A DNA stretch of 64,000 bases from Gammaproteobacteria bacterium Ga0077536 (GTDB lineage: Bacteria; Pseudomonadota; Gammaproteobacteria; Ga0077536), in assembly GCA_001464935.1 (NCBI GenBank), contig LNEL01000064.1, positions 139,567-203,566 of the forward strand, read 5' to 3'. Below are positions 18,175 to 27,099 of the stretch, in pieces. Under the pieces are notes generated by a model. That model had not been told where the DNA came from, made no database searches, and was given only the letters and a program-made list of their open reading frames with translations. Made by a program: the position numbers and the translations under genes. Numbering within the stretch: position 1 is the first letter of the stretch; each line of letters opens with the position of its first letter.

Positions 18175-19806
18175 TTATTTATGCTTGGCGGCCGTGAACT
18201 TCAGCACCGGTTTGCTGCCGGTGACTTCCATGCCGACTTCCACGCCGACCGGGATGAAGGCGCAGTCGCCGGGCTTGACCGTCATCGCGTGTCCTTCGAT
18301 GTCGATCTTCAGCTCGCCGGTCAGAATCGCGACCACGAGTTCTTCGCGCAGGATTTGCGGCTCGACGACGCTGCCCGGCGGCAGCAGTTCCTTGGTGGTG
18401 TCATAGCCCCATACCAGCAGCTTCTGCATCATCGACTGTTCGTTCAGCGGTCCATCGGCCGGCAGGTCCCAGCGCTCCAGCTTCAGCTTGCTCAACGGCT
18501 GGTAAGTGATGACCTTGTTGCCGCCCTGGAAGCGGGCCTCGTAGAGCGCCGCTTCGACGCGCTTGATCAGCTCCACCGGCAACATCGTGCGCGTCGGCTT
18601 CAGCATCGCAACGCCAATGTGAACCGTCAGTGAACTGCGGCCGCGCGCATTCGCGTGCGGGATGTTCTGCCCTTCGACGCGCTTGCGCATGGCTTCGGCG
18701 ATGCGGGCGGCGTTGCGCACGTCGCAGCCCGGCAGCAGCAGCACGACGCGTGACTCGTCGTAACGGCCCGCCGCGTCGCCGGCCCGGCGGCCGAAGCCTT
18801 TGAGCGTCTGCCCAATCCGCTTCAGCAGGGCGTCCGCCGACTGCTGGCCGTAGGTTTCGACGTAGATTTCATAGTCGTCCATGTCGACGATCAGCATCGA
18901 CACCGCTTTCGAGTCGCGCGCAGCACGGCGCCATTCAGCCTGGAAGGTCTGGTCGAAGTGGCGCCGGTTGTCGAGCCCCGTGACCTGGTCCAGTGGCGAG
19001 ATGCGTTCAAGGGTTTCCGCCAGCGCCTTGGCCTTGCCCTGCAGCAGCCCGAGGTCGGCGGCACTGCGCCGCAGATTCTGTTCGACCTGCTCGCGCTTGC
19101 CCTGGGTCGTCTTCAGTTCGACGTTGAGCTTGTCGATCTGATCGCGGCGCTGATCGAGGTAACTGCGCAGCTGTTCGTTCTCGCCCTGCCGCATGCCGGC
19201 TTCCCAGATGCGCTGGCGCAGCAGCCGCGCGCCGAGCAGGGCGACCACGCCGGCGAACACGAGCGCGATGGCGGTGGCCAGTGCTTCGCGGGTGCCGAGC
19301 ATCAGCAGGCCGAACGCCGGTGGCAGCAGTGCGCCACAGATGCTCGCGAAGGCGCAGGGCAAGGATCCCGCCTGCAAGGTGACGGACAGCACGGTGACCG
19401 CCAGCGCCAGCAGCAGAATCGGTTCACTCGGGCCGAGGCCGCGGGTGGCCGACAGCCACGCGGCCATTGCGCCCCATGCGAGCGCGGTGCCGAGCACGGT
19501 GGTGACGAACAGCGGATACCAGCGCGGTCCGAGCTGGGAGGTGCCGCTCGCGCGCCGGAATCCGGCGGCGAGCGCATAGCGCAGCGCGTAGCTGAGCGCG
19601 ACGGTACCGGCCCAGGCGCCGAGGGCGATGACCGGGACCGTGCCGACGAGCGCGAGCAGGGCCAGCCCGAGCGCGGTCAGGCCCAGCCCGCACTCCAGCG
19701 AGCTGTCCCGCAGCAGCTGTTCGAGCTGCTTGCCGCGGACGTTCAGGATGGCGGTGTCGCTCAGCTCCATGGTGCGGTTCGACTCCAGGGGTTGCAGGGA
19801 GCTCAT
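18175..19806 (-). CDS. Membrane protein with degenerate GGDEF domain fused to a C-terminal cupin
   Basis: 543 residues. The N-terminal part (about 37-195) has five or six hydrophobic helices, then a coiled coil (about 205-265), a GGDEF domain (about 270-430) and a cupin (about 450-540). The domain entry motif DQVTGLDNRRHF is canonical, but the signature reads RYDES (348-352) in place of GGDEF. The substrate-contact motif reads DMDDYEIYVET rather than the usual D-x-D-x-F-K-x-x-N-D. Diguanylate cyclase activity is therefore doubtful; a GTP- or c-di-GMP-responsive receptor is more likely. The cupin has the PGDCAFIPVG core and may sense a small ligand. AAGGA precedes ATG 19806. Confidence 0.8.
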   Translation of the reverse strand: MSSLQPLESNRTMELSDTAILNVRGKQLEQLLRDSSLECGLGLTALGLALLALVGTVPVIALGAWAGTVALSYALRYALAAGFRRASGTSQLGPRWYPLFVTTVLGTALAWGAMAAWLSATRGLGPSEPILLLALAVTVLSVTLQAGSLPCAFASICGALLPPAFGLLMLGTREALATAIALVFAGVVALLGARLLRQRIWEAGMRQGENEQLRSYLDQRRDQIDKLNVELKTTQGKREQVEQNLRRSAADLGLLQGKAKALAETLERISPLDQVTGLDNRRHFDQTFQAEWRRAARDSKAVSMLIVDMDDYEIYVETYGQQSADALLKRIGQTLKGFGRRAGDAAGRYDESRVVLLLPGCDVRNAARIAEAMRKRVEGQNIPHANARGRSSLTVHIGVAMLKPTRTMLPVELIKRVEAALYEARFQGGNKVITYQPLSKLKLERWDLPADGPLNEQSMMQKLLVWGYDTTKELLPPGSVVEPQILREELVVAILTGELKIDIEGHAMTVKPGDCAFIPVGVEVGMEVTGSKPVLKFTAAKHK

Positions 19807-19917
19807 CCGATGTCCTTTTCCTTGGTGCTCCGACCTTCGTTCACCTGCATAGTATATTTAAAAGACAGTGGCTTACGATCCCATCATCGAAACAATCTGA
19901 TAATTGTCGGCGCGTCT

Positions 19918-20595
19918 TCAGGCCCGCGCGCGGGCCGCGCGCAGCGCCCCGGCCAGCGCGAGACCGGCCACGAAGCCACCCACATGGGCCAGCCAGGCTA
20001 CGCCCGGCTGTGACGGATCGCTCATCAGCGAACTGCCCACCTGAAGTGCGAACCACGCGCCGAGCACCCAGCCCGCGGGCCAGCGCACGGTGTGCAGGAA
20101 GATGCCGAGCGGGATCAACACGGTCACGCGGGCGTGCGGGTAGTACAGCAGATAAGCCCCGAGCACGCCTGAAATGGCGCCGCTGGCACCGATCATCGGA
20201 ATCGTCGACGCCGGCGCGCTGAAGGTCTGGGCCAGTGCCGCCGCGAGGCCGCAGGCGGCATAGAAGATCAGGTAGCGGGTCGTCCCGAGGGCATTTTCGA
20301 TGTTGTTGCCAAAGATCCAGAGGTACAGCATGTTGCCCGCCAGGTGCATGAACCCGCCGTGCAGGAACATCGATGACAGGACCGTCAGCGCCGGCGGCAC
20401 CGCCGCGACGCCGGGCGGCAGTTCCGCCTCGCCGAGCAGGACCGCCGGCACCACTCCATAGCGATACACTGCGAGTTGCCCGGCCTGTTCGTCGAGTCCG
20501 AGCTGCCACAGAAACGCGAGCACGCAGGCGGCAATCAGGCCGTAGGTGACGAGGGGCGTGATGTCGATCGGATTGTCGTCGTGAACGGGGATCAC
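19918..20595 (-). CDS. Rhomboid-family intramembrane serine protease
   Basis: This 225-residue membrane protein with six to seven helices carries the rhomboid hallmarks: HxxGNMLYL in the second helical block (as HLAGNMLYLWIFG), the catalytic serine in GASGAISG and the catalytic histidine in AHVGGF. It cleaves transmembrane helices of substrate proteins. It starts with GTG 20595, overlapping the stop of the upstream gene (GTGA), so it is translationally coupled to the unknown gene and, through it, to the Lrp-type regulator. The substrate is unknown. Confidence 0.9.
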   Translation of the reverse strand: MIPVHDDNPIDITPLVTYGLIAACVLAFLWQLGLDEQAGQLAVYRYGVVPAVLLGEAELPPGVAAVPPALTVLSSMFLHGGFMHLAGNMLYLWIFGNNIENALGTTRYLIFYAACGLAAALAQTFSAPASTIPMIGASGAISGVLGAYLLYYPHARVTVLIPLGIFLHTVRWPAGWVLGAWFALQVGSSLMSDPSQPGVAWLAHVGGFVAGLALAGALRAARARA

Positions 20596-21185
20596 GCGCG
20601 CGGCCGCCGCTCGATGGCATAGCGGGCGAGCAGCGCCGCCTCGCCGACCCGGCTGACAGCATGGGGAGCGCCGTCGGCGGTGGCGAGTATCGCCTCCGCG
20701 TCAGTGCCAAGGCCGGCCAGCATGTCCAGCGCCTCGCTGCCGTCCGGGGTCCGCAAGCCGCCGGCGAACAGCGCAAGGTCACGATCGGCGATCGCGGCGA
20801 GGCCCAGCGGGGTCTCGACGAGGACGTCGCCCGCGTCGGTCACGAACAGCGCGCCGAATGCGTCGACCTGCACACCCGTGTGGGTGCTGAGCACGCCACC
20901 GGGTGCGACCGACAGGATCCACGGCGCGAGGTCGAGGTCGACGTATGCCGTCTGCGGTCCGTTCTGGACGTACCAGCGTCCGCTGCCATCGCTCGCATAG
21001 TGGCTGTTCAGGAATGCCACCGCGCCGGGGTGCGTGATCACGCCGCCGTCGACGCGCCAGCGGCCGCGCCGGTCCAGCGCCAGGAATCCATAGCAGGCCG
21101 GCACGTTCGGCCATTTCGCGAGCGCGCGTTGCACGGCGTCCGAGAACCCGGGCTGATAGCCTCCCGGCGGCGGCGGCGTGCTCAC
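20592..21185 (-). CDS. Conserved hypothetical protein between lrp-type gene and rhomboid
   Basis: This soluble protein of 197 residues is rich in Gly, Ala and Asp. The N-terminal half has a NVPACYGFLALDRRGRW segment that looks like a conserved family core. It has no signal peptide or membrane helix. I recall similar proteobacterial proteins of unknown function but cannot name the family safely. It starts with GTG 21185, sharing GTGA with the regulator's stop, and ends sharing GTGA with the rhomboid start. This four-base coupling on both sides suggests fixed stoichiometry or shared function. Confidence 0.65.
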   Translation of the reverse strand: MSTPPPPGGYQPGFSDAVQRALAKWPNVPACYGFLALDRRGRWRVDGGVITHPGAVAFLNSHYASDGSGRWYVQNGPQTAYVDLDLAPWILSVAPGGVLSTHTGVQVDAFGALFVTDAGDVLVETPLGLAAIADRDLALFAGGLRTPDGSEALDMLAGLGTDAEAILATADGAPHAVSRVGEAALLARYAIERRPRA

Positions 21186-21646
21186 GGGCGCACCGGGATG
21201 TCGGTTTTCTTGATCACCGTGCGCAAGGCGAAGCTCGAGTGCACGCGGGCGACACCCGGCAGGCGGGTCAGCAGCCGGGTGTGGATGCGCTCGAAGTCGG
21301 CGGCGTCGGATGCGATGACGCGCAACAGGTAGTCCGCGTCGCCCGTCATCAGGTAGCACTCCATGATTTCGGGCACGTCGCGCACCGCGGCCTCGAAGCG
21401 CTCGAGGTCTTCGCCCTGTTGCCGGTGCAGGCTGATCTGGACGAAGACATCGCTCGGATAGCCGACCTTGCCCTGGTCCACCAGCATCACGAAGCGCGCG
21501 ATGATGCCGGCCTCCTCCAGTTGCCGGACGCGGCGCAGGCACGCCGATTCCGACAGATTGACCTGTGCGGCGAGCGTGACGTTGCTCAGGCGGCCGTCGG
21601 CCTGCAGGGCGGCGAGGATGGCGCGGTCGGTGCGGTCGAGGTTCAT
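21182..21646 (-). CDS. Lrp/AsnC-family transcriptional regulator
   Basis: This 154-residue protein has an N-terminal winged helix-turn-helix (about residues 4-60, with the LSESACLRRVRQLE recognition region) and a C-terminal AsnC/RAM ligand domain (about 68-145, with MTGDADYLLRV). It is divergent from alanine dehydrogenase across 162 bases, the usual arrangement for a regulator (AldR/BkdR-like) that senses an amino acid and controls ald. Only ATG 21646 gives the full helix-turn-helix. First gene of a coupled three-gene operon. Confidence 0.9.
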   Translation of the reverse strand: MNLDRTDRAILAALQADGRLSNVTLAAQVNLSESACLRRVRQLEEAGIIARFVMLVDQGKVGYPSDVFVQISLHRQQGEDLERFEAAVRDVPEIMECYLMTGDADYLLRVIASDAADFERIHTRLLTRLPGVARVHSSFALRTVIKKTDIPVRP

Positions 21647-21808
21647 GGCATTGTTACGTAATCTTCGGGAAACCGGCTCATCGTTCGCAGATAATTGCAT
21701 ATCGGGCGTTGAATCTGCCGATTTCACAAGCCAATTCGATCTCGAACCGTCTAATCTTGTGCAGGCACAGAGCGCCGCGCCGCGGCCGACGCCAACCCGG
21801 GGGAACTC
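21647..21808. promoter_or_regulatory. Divergent lrp-type/ald control region
   Basis: This 162-base gap is clearly AT-richer than its surroundings, with stretches such as tgttacgtaat and agataattgcatat that fit degenerate Lrp-type sites. It must contain both promoters. I cannot fix the exact sites, though TTGAAT at 21709-21714 is a possible -35 element for ald. Confidence 0.5.
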
Positions 21809-22927
21809 ATGCGGATTGGAGTACCGAAGGAAATCAAGCCGAACGAGTACCGGGTAGGTCTGACCCCGGGCAGCGTGCGGGAGTTGCATGCGCACGGCCA
21901 CGTCGTGCTGATCGAGCAGGGCGCCGGCGCCGGCATCAATGCCGGCGACGAGCTTTACCGTCAGGCCGGGGCGAGCATCGTCGGCACTGCGGCCGAGGTC
22001 TTTGCGGGGGCGGAGCTCATCGTGAAGGTCAAGGAGCCGCAGCCCGTCGAGGTTGCGATGCTCGAGGCCCGGCACGTGCTGTTCACCTACCTGCACCTTG
22101 CGGCCGATCCCACGCTGACCCGCGCGCTGGCCGCGACCGGCGTCACCGGCATCGCGTATGAGACGGTGACGGCCGCCGACGGCTCGCTGCCGCTGCTCGC
22201 ACCGATGAGCGAAGTGGCCGGTCGGCTGGCGATCCAGGCCGGCGCGCGCTGTCTCGAGCGCGAGATGGGCGGGGCCGGCGTGCTGCTCGGCGGCGTGCCG
22301 GGTGTCGCCGCGGCAGACGTGCTCGTGATCGGGGGCGGTGTCGTCGGCACCAATGCGATCCAGATGGCGCTGGGCCTGCAGGCGCGCGTCACCGTGATCG
22401 ACAAATCGCTGCCGCGGCTGCGCGCGCTCGAAGCGCAGTTCGGCGGCCAGTTGAACACCCTGTACGCCACGCGCGAGAGCCTCGAACAGTCGATTCGGGC
22501 CGCCGATCTCGTGATCGGGGCCGTGCTCGTGCCCGGCGCCGCCGCGCCTAAACTCGTCACGCGCGACATGCTGCCGCAGATGAAGCCGGGCAGCGTGATC
22601 GTCGACGTGGCGATCGATCAGGGGGGCTGCGTCGAGACGAGCCGGCCGACCACGCATGCGAACCCGACGTTCATCATCGACGGCGTGGTCCACTACTGCG
22701 TGGCCAACATGCCGGGCGCCGTGCCGCGCACCTCGGCGCAGGCCCTGAACAACGCGACCTTGCCGTTCGTGCTCAAACTCGCCGATCTCGGCTATCGCAC
22801 CGGGCTGACGCAGGATCTCCATCTGCGCCGTGGCCTCAATGTCTTTCGCGGCCAGATCACGCATGCCGGTGTGGCAGAAGCGGCGGGCGAGGCCTGCGCG
22901 GAGATCGAGGTCGAACGCGCGGCCTGA
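21809..22927 (+). CDS. ald: Alanine dehydrogenase
   Basis: This 372-residue enzyme catalyses the NAD-dependent, reversible oxidative deamination of L-alanine to pyruvate and ammonia. Length is typical (about 371). The substrate-binding residues match the family: K75 in VKVKEPQP and H96 in TYLHLA. The NAD-binding loop GGGVVGTNA and the conserved DVAIDQGG are also present. ATG 21809 gives the standard MRIGVPKEIK start. It is divergent from an Lrp/AsnC regulator that probably controls it. Convergent with bioA. Confidence 0.95.
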   Translation: MRIGVPKEIKPNEYRVGLTPGSVRELHAHGHVVLIEQGAGAGINAGDELYRQAGASIVGTAAEVFAGAELIVKVKEPQPVEVAMLEARHVLFTYLHLAADPTLTRALAATGVTGIAYETVTAADGSLPLLAPMSEVAGRLAIQAGARCLEREMGGAGVLLGGVPGVAAADVLVIGGGVVGTNAIQMALGLQARVTVIDKSLPRLRALEAQFGGQLNTLYATRESLEQSIRAADLVIGAVLVPGAAAPKLVTRDMLPQMKPGSVIVDVAIDQGGCVETSRPTTHANPTFIIDGVVHYCVANMPGAVPRTSAQALNNATLPFVLKLADLGYRTGLTQDLHLRRGLNVFRGQITHAGVAEAAGEACAEIEVERAA

Positions 22928-22958
22928 GGCCGGACGCGGGTCAAGGGGAGCCCCTGCT

Positions 22959-24263
22959 TCAACGCAGCGATCCGACGACCTCGCAGATCGCCGCAGTCAG
23001 GGTTGCGATATCGGCGTCGTCCATGATGTACGCCGGCATCACGTAGACGAGGCGCCCGAACGGGCGCACCCAGACGCCGCGTGCGACGAACTGCGGCGGC
23101 AGTGCGCGCATGTCGACCGGCCGGTGCAGTTCGACCACGCCGATGGCGCCCAGCGTCCTCACGTCCGCGACCTGCGGCAGATCGCGGCAGGGCGCGAGGC
23201 CGGCCGCGAGCGCGCGTTCGATGGCGGCTATCCGCGACTGCCACGGCTGTGCCAGCAGCACCTCGATGCTCGCGAGCGCGACGCTGCAGGCCAGGGCGTT
23301 GGCCATGAAAGTCGGGCCGTGCATGAACACGCCCGGTTCGCCGTGCGAAATCGTCTCGGCGACGACGCGCGTCGTCAGCGTCGCCGCGAGCGTCAGGTAG
23401 CCGCCGGTGAGGGCCTTGCCGAGACACAGGATGTCAGGGCTGATACCGGCATGCTCGCAGGCGAAGAGCCGCCCGGTCCGGCCGAACCCCGTCGCGATCT
23501 CGTCCGCGATCAGCAGCACCTCGTGCTCGTCGCACAGCTCGCGCAGCCGCGCGAGGTACTGCGGATGATAGAACCACATGCCACCGGCGCCCTGGACCAC
23601 GGGCTCGATGATGACGGCGGCGAGTTCGTCGCGATGCGCCGCGAGCAGGCGTGCGGTCTCGGCGATATCGGATTCATGCCACTCGCCGTCGAAGCGGCAC
23701 GCGGGCCGCGGCGCGAACACCTGCGCGGGCAGCACCGCGTTGAACAGGGTGTGCATGCCCGTCACCGGATCGCAGACCGACATCGCACCGAAGGTGTCGC
23801 CGTGATAACCGCCGCGCACCGTCAGCAGCTTCTGGCGCGCCGGACGGCCGCGTGCGGCCTGGTACTGGATGGCCATCTTCAGCGCGACTTCGACCGCCAC
23901 CGATCCCGAATCGCTGAAGAACACCGTCGACAGCGGGGCGGGCGTGATGTCGACGAGCCGTTGTGCAAGGCGCACGGCGGGCTCGTGCGTGAGACCGCCG
24001 AACATCACGTGCGCCATGCTGGCGAGTTGCGCCTCGACGGCGGCGTTCAGCCGCGGATGGTTGTAGCCGTGTATCACCGACCACCACGACGACATGCCGT
24101 CGATCAAACGGGTGCCGTCGGCGAGTTCGATGCGGACGCCGTCGGCGCGTGTCACCGCGAACACCGGCGGTGGATCGACGATCGTGCTGTACGGGTGCCA
24201 CAGCAGCGCCCGATCGAGTTCGACGAGCGACCGGGCGTCGCCGCCCGACGGTGGCGGGGTCAT
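22959..24263 (-). CDS. bioA: Adenosylmethionine-8-amino-7-oxononanoate aminotransferase
   Basis: This 434-residue fold-type I PLP enzyme of biotin synthesis converts KAPA to DAPA using S-adenosylmethionine as amino donor. The sequence shows the BioA-specific N-terminal segment LWHPYS, the conserved WWSVIHGYNHP, the PLP aspartate in ADEIATGFGRTG (D254) and the Schiff-base lysine in LGKALTGGYL (K283). No other bio gene lies nearby. It follows pyrC on the same strand with a 19-base gap, so it is probably co-transcribed with it. Confidence 0.94.
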   Translation of the reverse strand: MTPPPSGGDARSLVELDRALLWHPYSTIVDPPPVFAVTRADGVRIELADGTRLIDGMSSWWSVIHGYNHPRLNAAVEAQLASMAHVMFGGLTHEPAVRLAQRLVDITPAPLSTVFFSDSGSVAVEVALKMAIQYQAARGRPARQKLLTVRGGYHGDTFGAMSVCDPVTGMHTLFNAVLPAQVFAPRPACRFDGEWHESDIAETARLLAAHRDELAAVIIEPVVQGAGGMWFYHPQYLARLRELCDEHEVLLIADEIATGFGRTGRLFACEHAGISPDILCLGKALTGGYLTLAATLTTRVVAETISHGEPGVFMHGPTFMANALACSVALASIEVLLAQPWQSRIAAIERALAAGLAPCRDLPQVADVRTLGAIGVVELHRPVDMRALPPQFVARGVWVRPFGRLVYVMPAYIMDDADIATLTAAICEVVGSLR

Positions 24264-24282
24264 CGTTCGGCGGTCGCGTGCG

Positions 24283-25329
24283 TCAGGCGGCCAGCCGCCG
24301 CCAGCGCAGCGAGTCGGCCGGCGCGAACACGCGCACGGGCCCGAGCGGGGTCGGCCAGTCGTCAGCCGGCGGTTCGCCGCCGGTCTTCACCAGTGTGACC
24401 GTGCGCTGGTGGACCGGCAGGCCGTAGAACGCCGCGCCAAAGCGCGACGCGAACCCCTCGAGGCGCTCGAGCCGGCCTTCTTCGTCGAACACCTGCGCGT
24501 AGCACGCCAGCGCGCAGGGGGCGTTGAACATCCCGGCACAGCCGCAGTCGTGCTCCTTCGCGGTGCGCAGATGGGGTGCCGAATCCGTGCCGAGAAAGAA
24601 GCGCGGATTGCCCGACACCGCCGCCGCGCGCAGCGCCTGCCGATGCACTTCGCGCTTGGCGACGGGCAGACAGTACATGTGCGGCCGGATGCCGCGCTCG
24701 AACATCGCGTTGCGGTTGATCATCAGGTGATGCGGGGTGATCGTCGCCGCGGTCGGCCCCGGCGCCGCCTCGACGAACTGCACGCCCTCACGGGTCGTGA
24801 TGTGTTCGAGCACGATTTTCAGGGCCGGAAAGTCCCGGCGCAGCGGCGCCAGCGTGGCGTCGATGAACACCGCCTCGCGATCGAACACGTCGACCGCCGG
24901 ATCGGTGGTTTCGCCATGAATCAGCAGCGGCAGCCCGATGTCCTGCATGCATTCGAGCACGGGCTGCAGTTTCCCGACGGCGGTCACGCCGGCGTCGGCA
25001 TTGGTGGTGGCGCCGGCCGGATACAGCTTCGCGGCGGTGAAAATGCCGGCGGCAGCACCGGCGCGCAGGTCGGCCGGGTCGGTGTTGTCGGTCAGGTAGC
25101 AGGTCATCAGTGGCTCGAAATCACTGCCCGCCGGCAGCAGCGCGCGGATGCGCTCGCGGTAGGCGCCGGCGGCCGCGGCCGTCGTGACCGGCGGCTTCAG
25201 GTTCGGCATCACGATGGCGCGACCGAAGTCGCGCGCGGTCGCGGGCAGGACCGCGGCCAGCATGTCGCCGTCGCGCAGATGCAGGTGCCAGTCGTCCGGC
25301 ATCGGAATGGTCAGCTTGTCCACAGGCAT
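24283..25329 (-). CDS. pyrC: Dihydroorotase (class II)
   Basis: This 348-residue zinc amidohydrolase of de novo pyrimidine synthesis cyclises carbamoyl-aspartate. It is the same length as E. coli PyrC. The metal and active-site residues are in place: HLH (H15, H17), the carbamylated lysine in AAKLYPAGATTN, histidines in LLIHGE, LEHIT and ITPHH, and the aspartate in GTDSAPH. ATG 25329 is the natural start. It lies upstream of bioA and divergent from the acyl-CoA ligase gene. Confidence 0.95.
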   Translation of the reverse strand: MPVDKLTIPMPDDWHLHLRDGDMLAAVLPATARDFGRAIVMPNLKPPVTTAAAAGAYRERIRALLPAGSDFEPLMTCYLTDNTDPADLRAGAAAGIFTAAKLYPAGATTNADAGVTAVGKLQPVLECMQDIGLPLLIHGETTDPAVDVFDREAVFIDATLAPLRRDFPALKIVLEHITTREGVQFVEAAPGPTAATITPHHLMINRNAMFERGIRPHMYCLPVAKREVHRQALRAAAVSGNPRFFLGTDSAPHLRTAKEHDCGCAGMFNAPCALACYAQVFDEEGRLERLEGFASRFGAAFYGLPVHQRTVTLVKTGGEPPADDWPTPLGPVRVFAPADSLRWRRLAA

Positions 25330-25433
25330 GGCCGGACTCTAGCATGCAGGACTTCGGGCGAGCCAGCCGGCGGCCCCGGCTGCCGCCCGCGCGCGGCGGC
25401 GCCACCCACACGACCGATCGGGAGAGCACTGCG

Positions 25434-27080
25434 ATGCTGGGATTGATGATGGATATGCCGTTGACGCTGACGATGATCATGCGCCACGGCGAACGCAACC
25501 ACGGGATGCAGGAGATCGTGTCGGTGACGGCGGACAATCCGCGTCATCGCTATCGTTTTGCCGACGCCTTCCGGCGCGCGCGCAAGCTGGCGAACGCGCT
25601 CGATCGTCTCGGCGCCAAACCCTCGGCGCGGATCGGCACGCTGGCCTGGAACGATTATCGGCACCTCGAGCTGTATTACGCGATTTCGTGCAGCGGGCGG
25701 GTGTGCCACACGATCAACCCGCGGCTGTTCGACGAGCAGATCGAATACATCGTCAATCACGCCGAAGACGAATGGATCTTCACCGACGTCGCCTTCGTGC
25801 CGAAACTCGAACAGCTCGCCGCGCGCTGCCCGGGTGTGCGTGGGTACATCGTGATGACCGACGCGGCTCACATGCCGCAGACAACACTCCCGAACGCGCT
25901 GTGTTACGAAACGCTGATTGAAGGCGAGGCCGATCGCTACGACTGGCCCGAACTCGACGAGAAGACCGCGAGCGGCCTGTGCTACACGTCCGGTACGACG
26001 GGCAATCCGAAAGGCGTGCTCTACAATCACCGCGCGGCGGTGCTGATGGCCTATGCCGCGTCGCTGCCCGATACCTGCGGCCTGTCGGCGACCGACGGCA
26101 TCCTGCCGATCGTGCCGATGTTCCACGTCAACGCCTGGGGCCTGCCGTTCGCCGCGGTGCTGGTCGGCGCGAAACTCGTGTTTCCGGGGCCGACGCTCAG
26201 CAATCCGCAGATCCTCGCCGATCTGATCACGATGGAAGGCGTGACGATCTCCGCTGGCGTGCCGACCGTGTGCCTGCCGCTGCTCGCCTACGCCCGCGAG
26301 AGCGCCCGCTCGCTCGCGCCGCTGTCGCGCTTCGTCATCGGTGGCTCGGCCTGCCCGCTGTCGATGATGGAAGAGTTCCGCGACCGCCACGGCGTGCGTG
26401 TGCTGCATGCGTGGGGCATGACGGAAATGAGCCCGCTGGGCACGGTCAATGCGGACACGCGCGCCAGCAGCGCGTGGGCCGGCGACGAGCGGATCGCGCA
26501 GATGCTGAGCCAGGGGCGGGCGATTCCCGGCGTCGAATTGAAGATTACCGACGAGGACAACCGGGAACTGCCATGGGATGGCGTCGCGGTCGGCGCGCTG
26601 AAAGTGCGTGGGCTTTGGATCTGCCGTGACTACTACCGTCTCGAAGGGCAGGGCGGGGCGCACGAACCCGACGGCTGGTTCGTCACCGGCGACGTCTGCA
26701 GCATCGATCCGCACGGCTTCATGCGCATCACCGATCGCGCGAAGGACGTCATCAAGTCCGGTGGCGAATGGATCAGCTCCATCGATCTGGAGAACACCGC
26801 GGTCGGCCACCCGGCCGTCGCCGAGGCCGCCGTGATCGGCGTGGCCCATCCGAAATGGCAGGAACGCCCGCTGCTCGTCGTGGTGCTGAAACCTGGCATG
26901 CAGGCGACGCGCGAGGAACTGCTCGAGTGGCTCGACGGCCGCGTCGCGAAGTGGTGGATCCCCGACGACGTGATGTTCGTCGCCGATCTGCCGCACACGG
27001 CGACCGGCAAGCTCAGCAAGCTCGAATTGCGCAAGCGGCTCGGCGACTATCGCCTGCCGGGGGCGTCGGGCGCGGACTGA
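25434..27080 (+). CDS. Acyl-CoA synthetase, AlkK/DmdB-like AMP-binding ligase
   Basis: This 548-residue ANL-superfamily ligase activates a carboxylic acid to its CoA thioester with ATP. It has the P-loop-like motif YTSGTTGNPKG (about residues 183-193), HAWGMTEMSP, the GWFVTGD motif and the C-terminal lysine in TATGKLSK. It is closest by eye to medium-chain AlkK and methylthiopropionate ligase DmdB, so a short- to medium-chain or branched acid is likely. The frame is open 90 bases further upstream, but relatives begin at this MLGLMMDMPL segment, preceded by GGGAGAG. Convergent with the racemase gene. Confidence 0.9.
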   Translation: MLGLMMDMPLTLTMIMRHGERNHGMQEIVSVTADNPRHRYRFADAFRRARKLANALDRLGAKPSARIGTLAWNDYRHLELYYAISCSGRVCHTINPRLFDEQIEYIVNHAEDEWIFTDVAFVPKLEQLAARCPGVRGYIVMTDAAHMPQTTLPNALCYETLIEGEADRYDWPELDEKTASGLCYTSGTTGNPKGVLYNHRAAVLMAYAASLPDTCGLSATDGILPIVPMFHVNAWGLPFAAVLVGAKLVFPGPTLSNPQILADLITMEGVTISAGVPTVCLPLLAYARESARSLAPLSRFVIGGSACPLSMMEEFRDRHGVRVLHAWGMTEMSPLGTVNADTRASSAWAGDERIAQMLSQGRAIPGVELKITDEDNRELPWDGVAVGALKVRGLWICRDYYRLEGQGGAHEPDGWFVTGDVCSIDPHGFMRITDRAKDVIKSGGEWISSIDLENTAVGHPAVAEAAVIGVAHPKWQERPLLVVVLKPGMQATREELLEWLDGRVAKWWIPDDVMFVADLPHTATGKLSKLELRKRLGDYRLPGASGAD

Positions 27081-27099
27081 CGCGCCGCCGCGGCGCGCA

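Noticed and set aside
18175..19806. Active diguanylate cyclase
   Set aside because: The signature is RYDES and substrate residues are changed, so I call the domain degenerate.
25344..25433. Earlier in-frame start for the acyl-CoA ligase
   Set aside because: The extension is Arg/Pro-rich without a ribosome site, and relatives begin at the segment starting at 25434.
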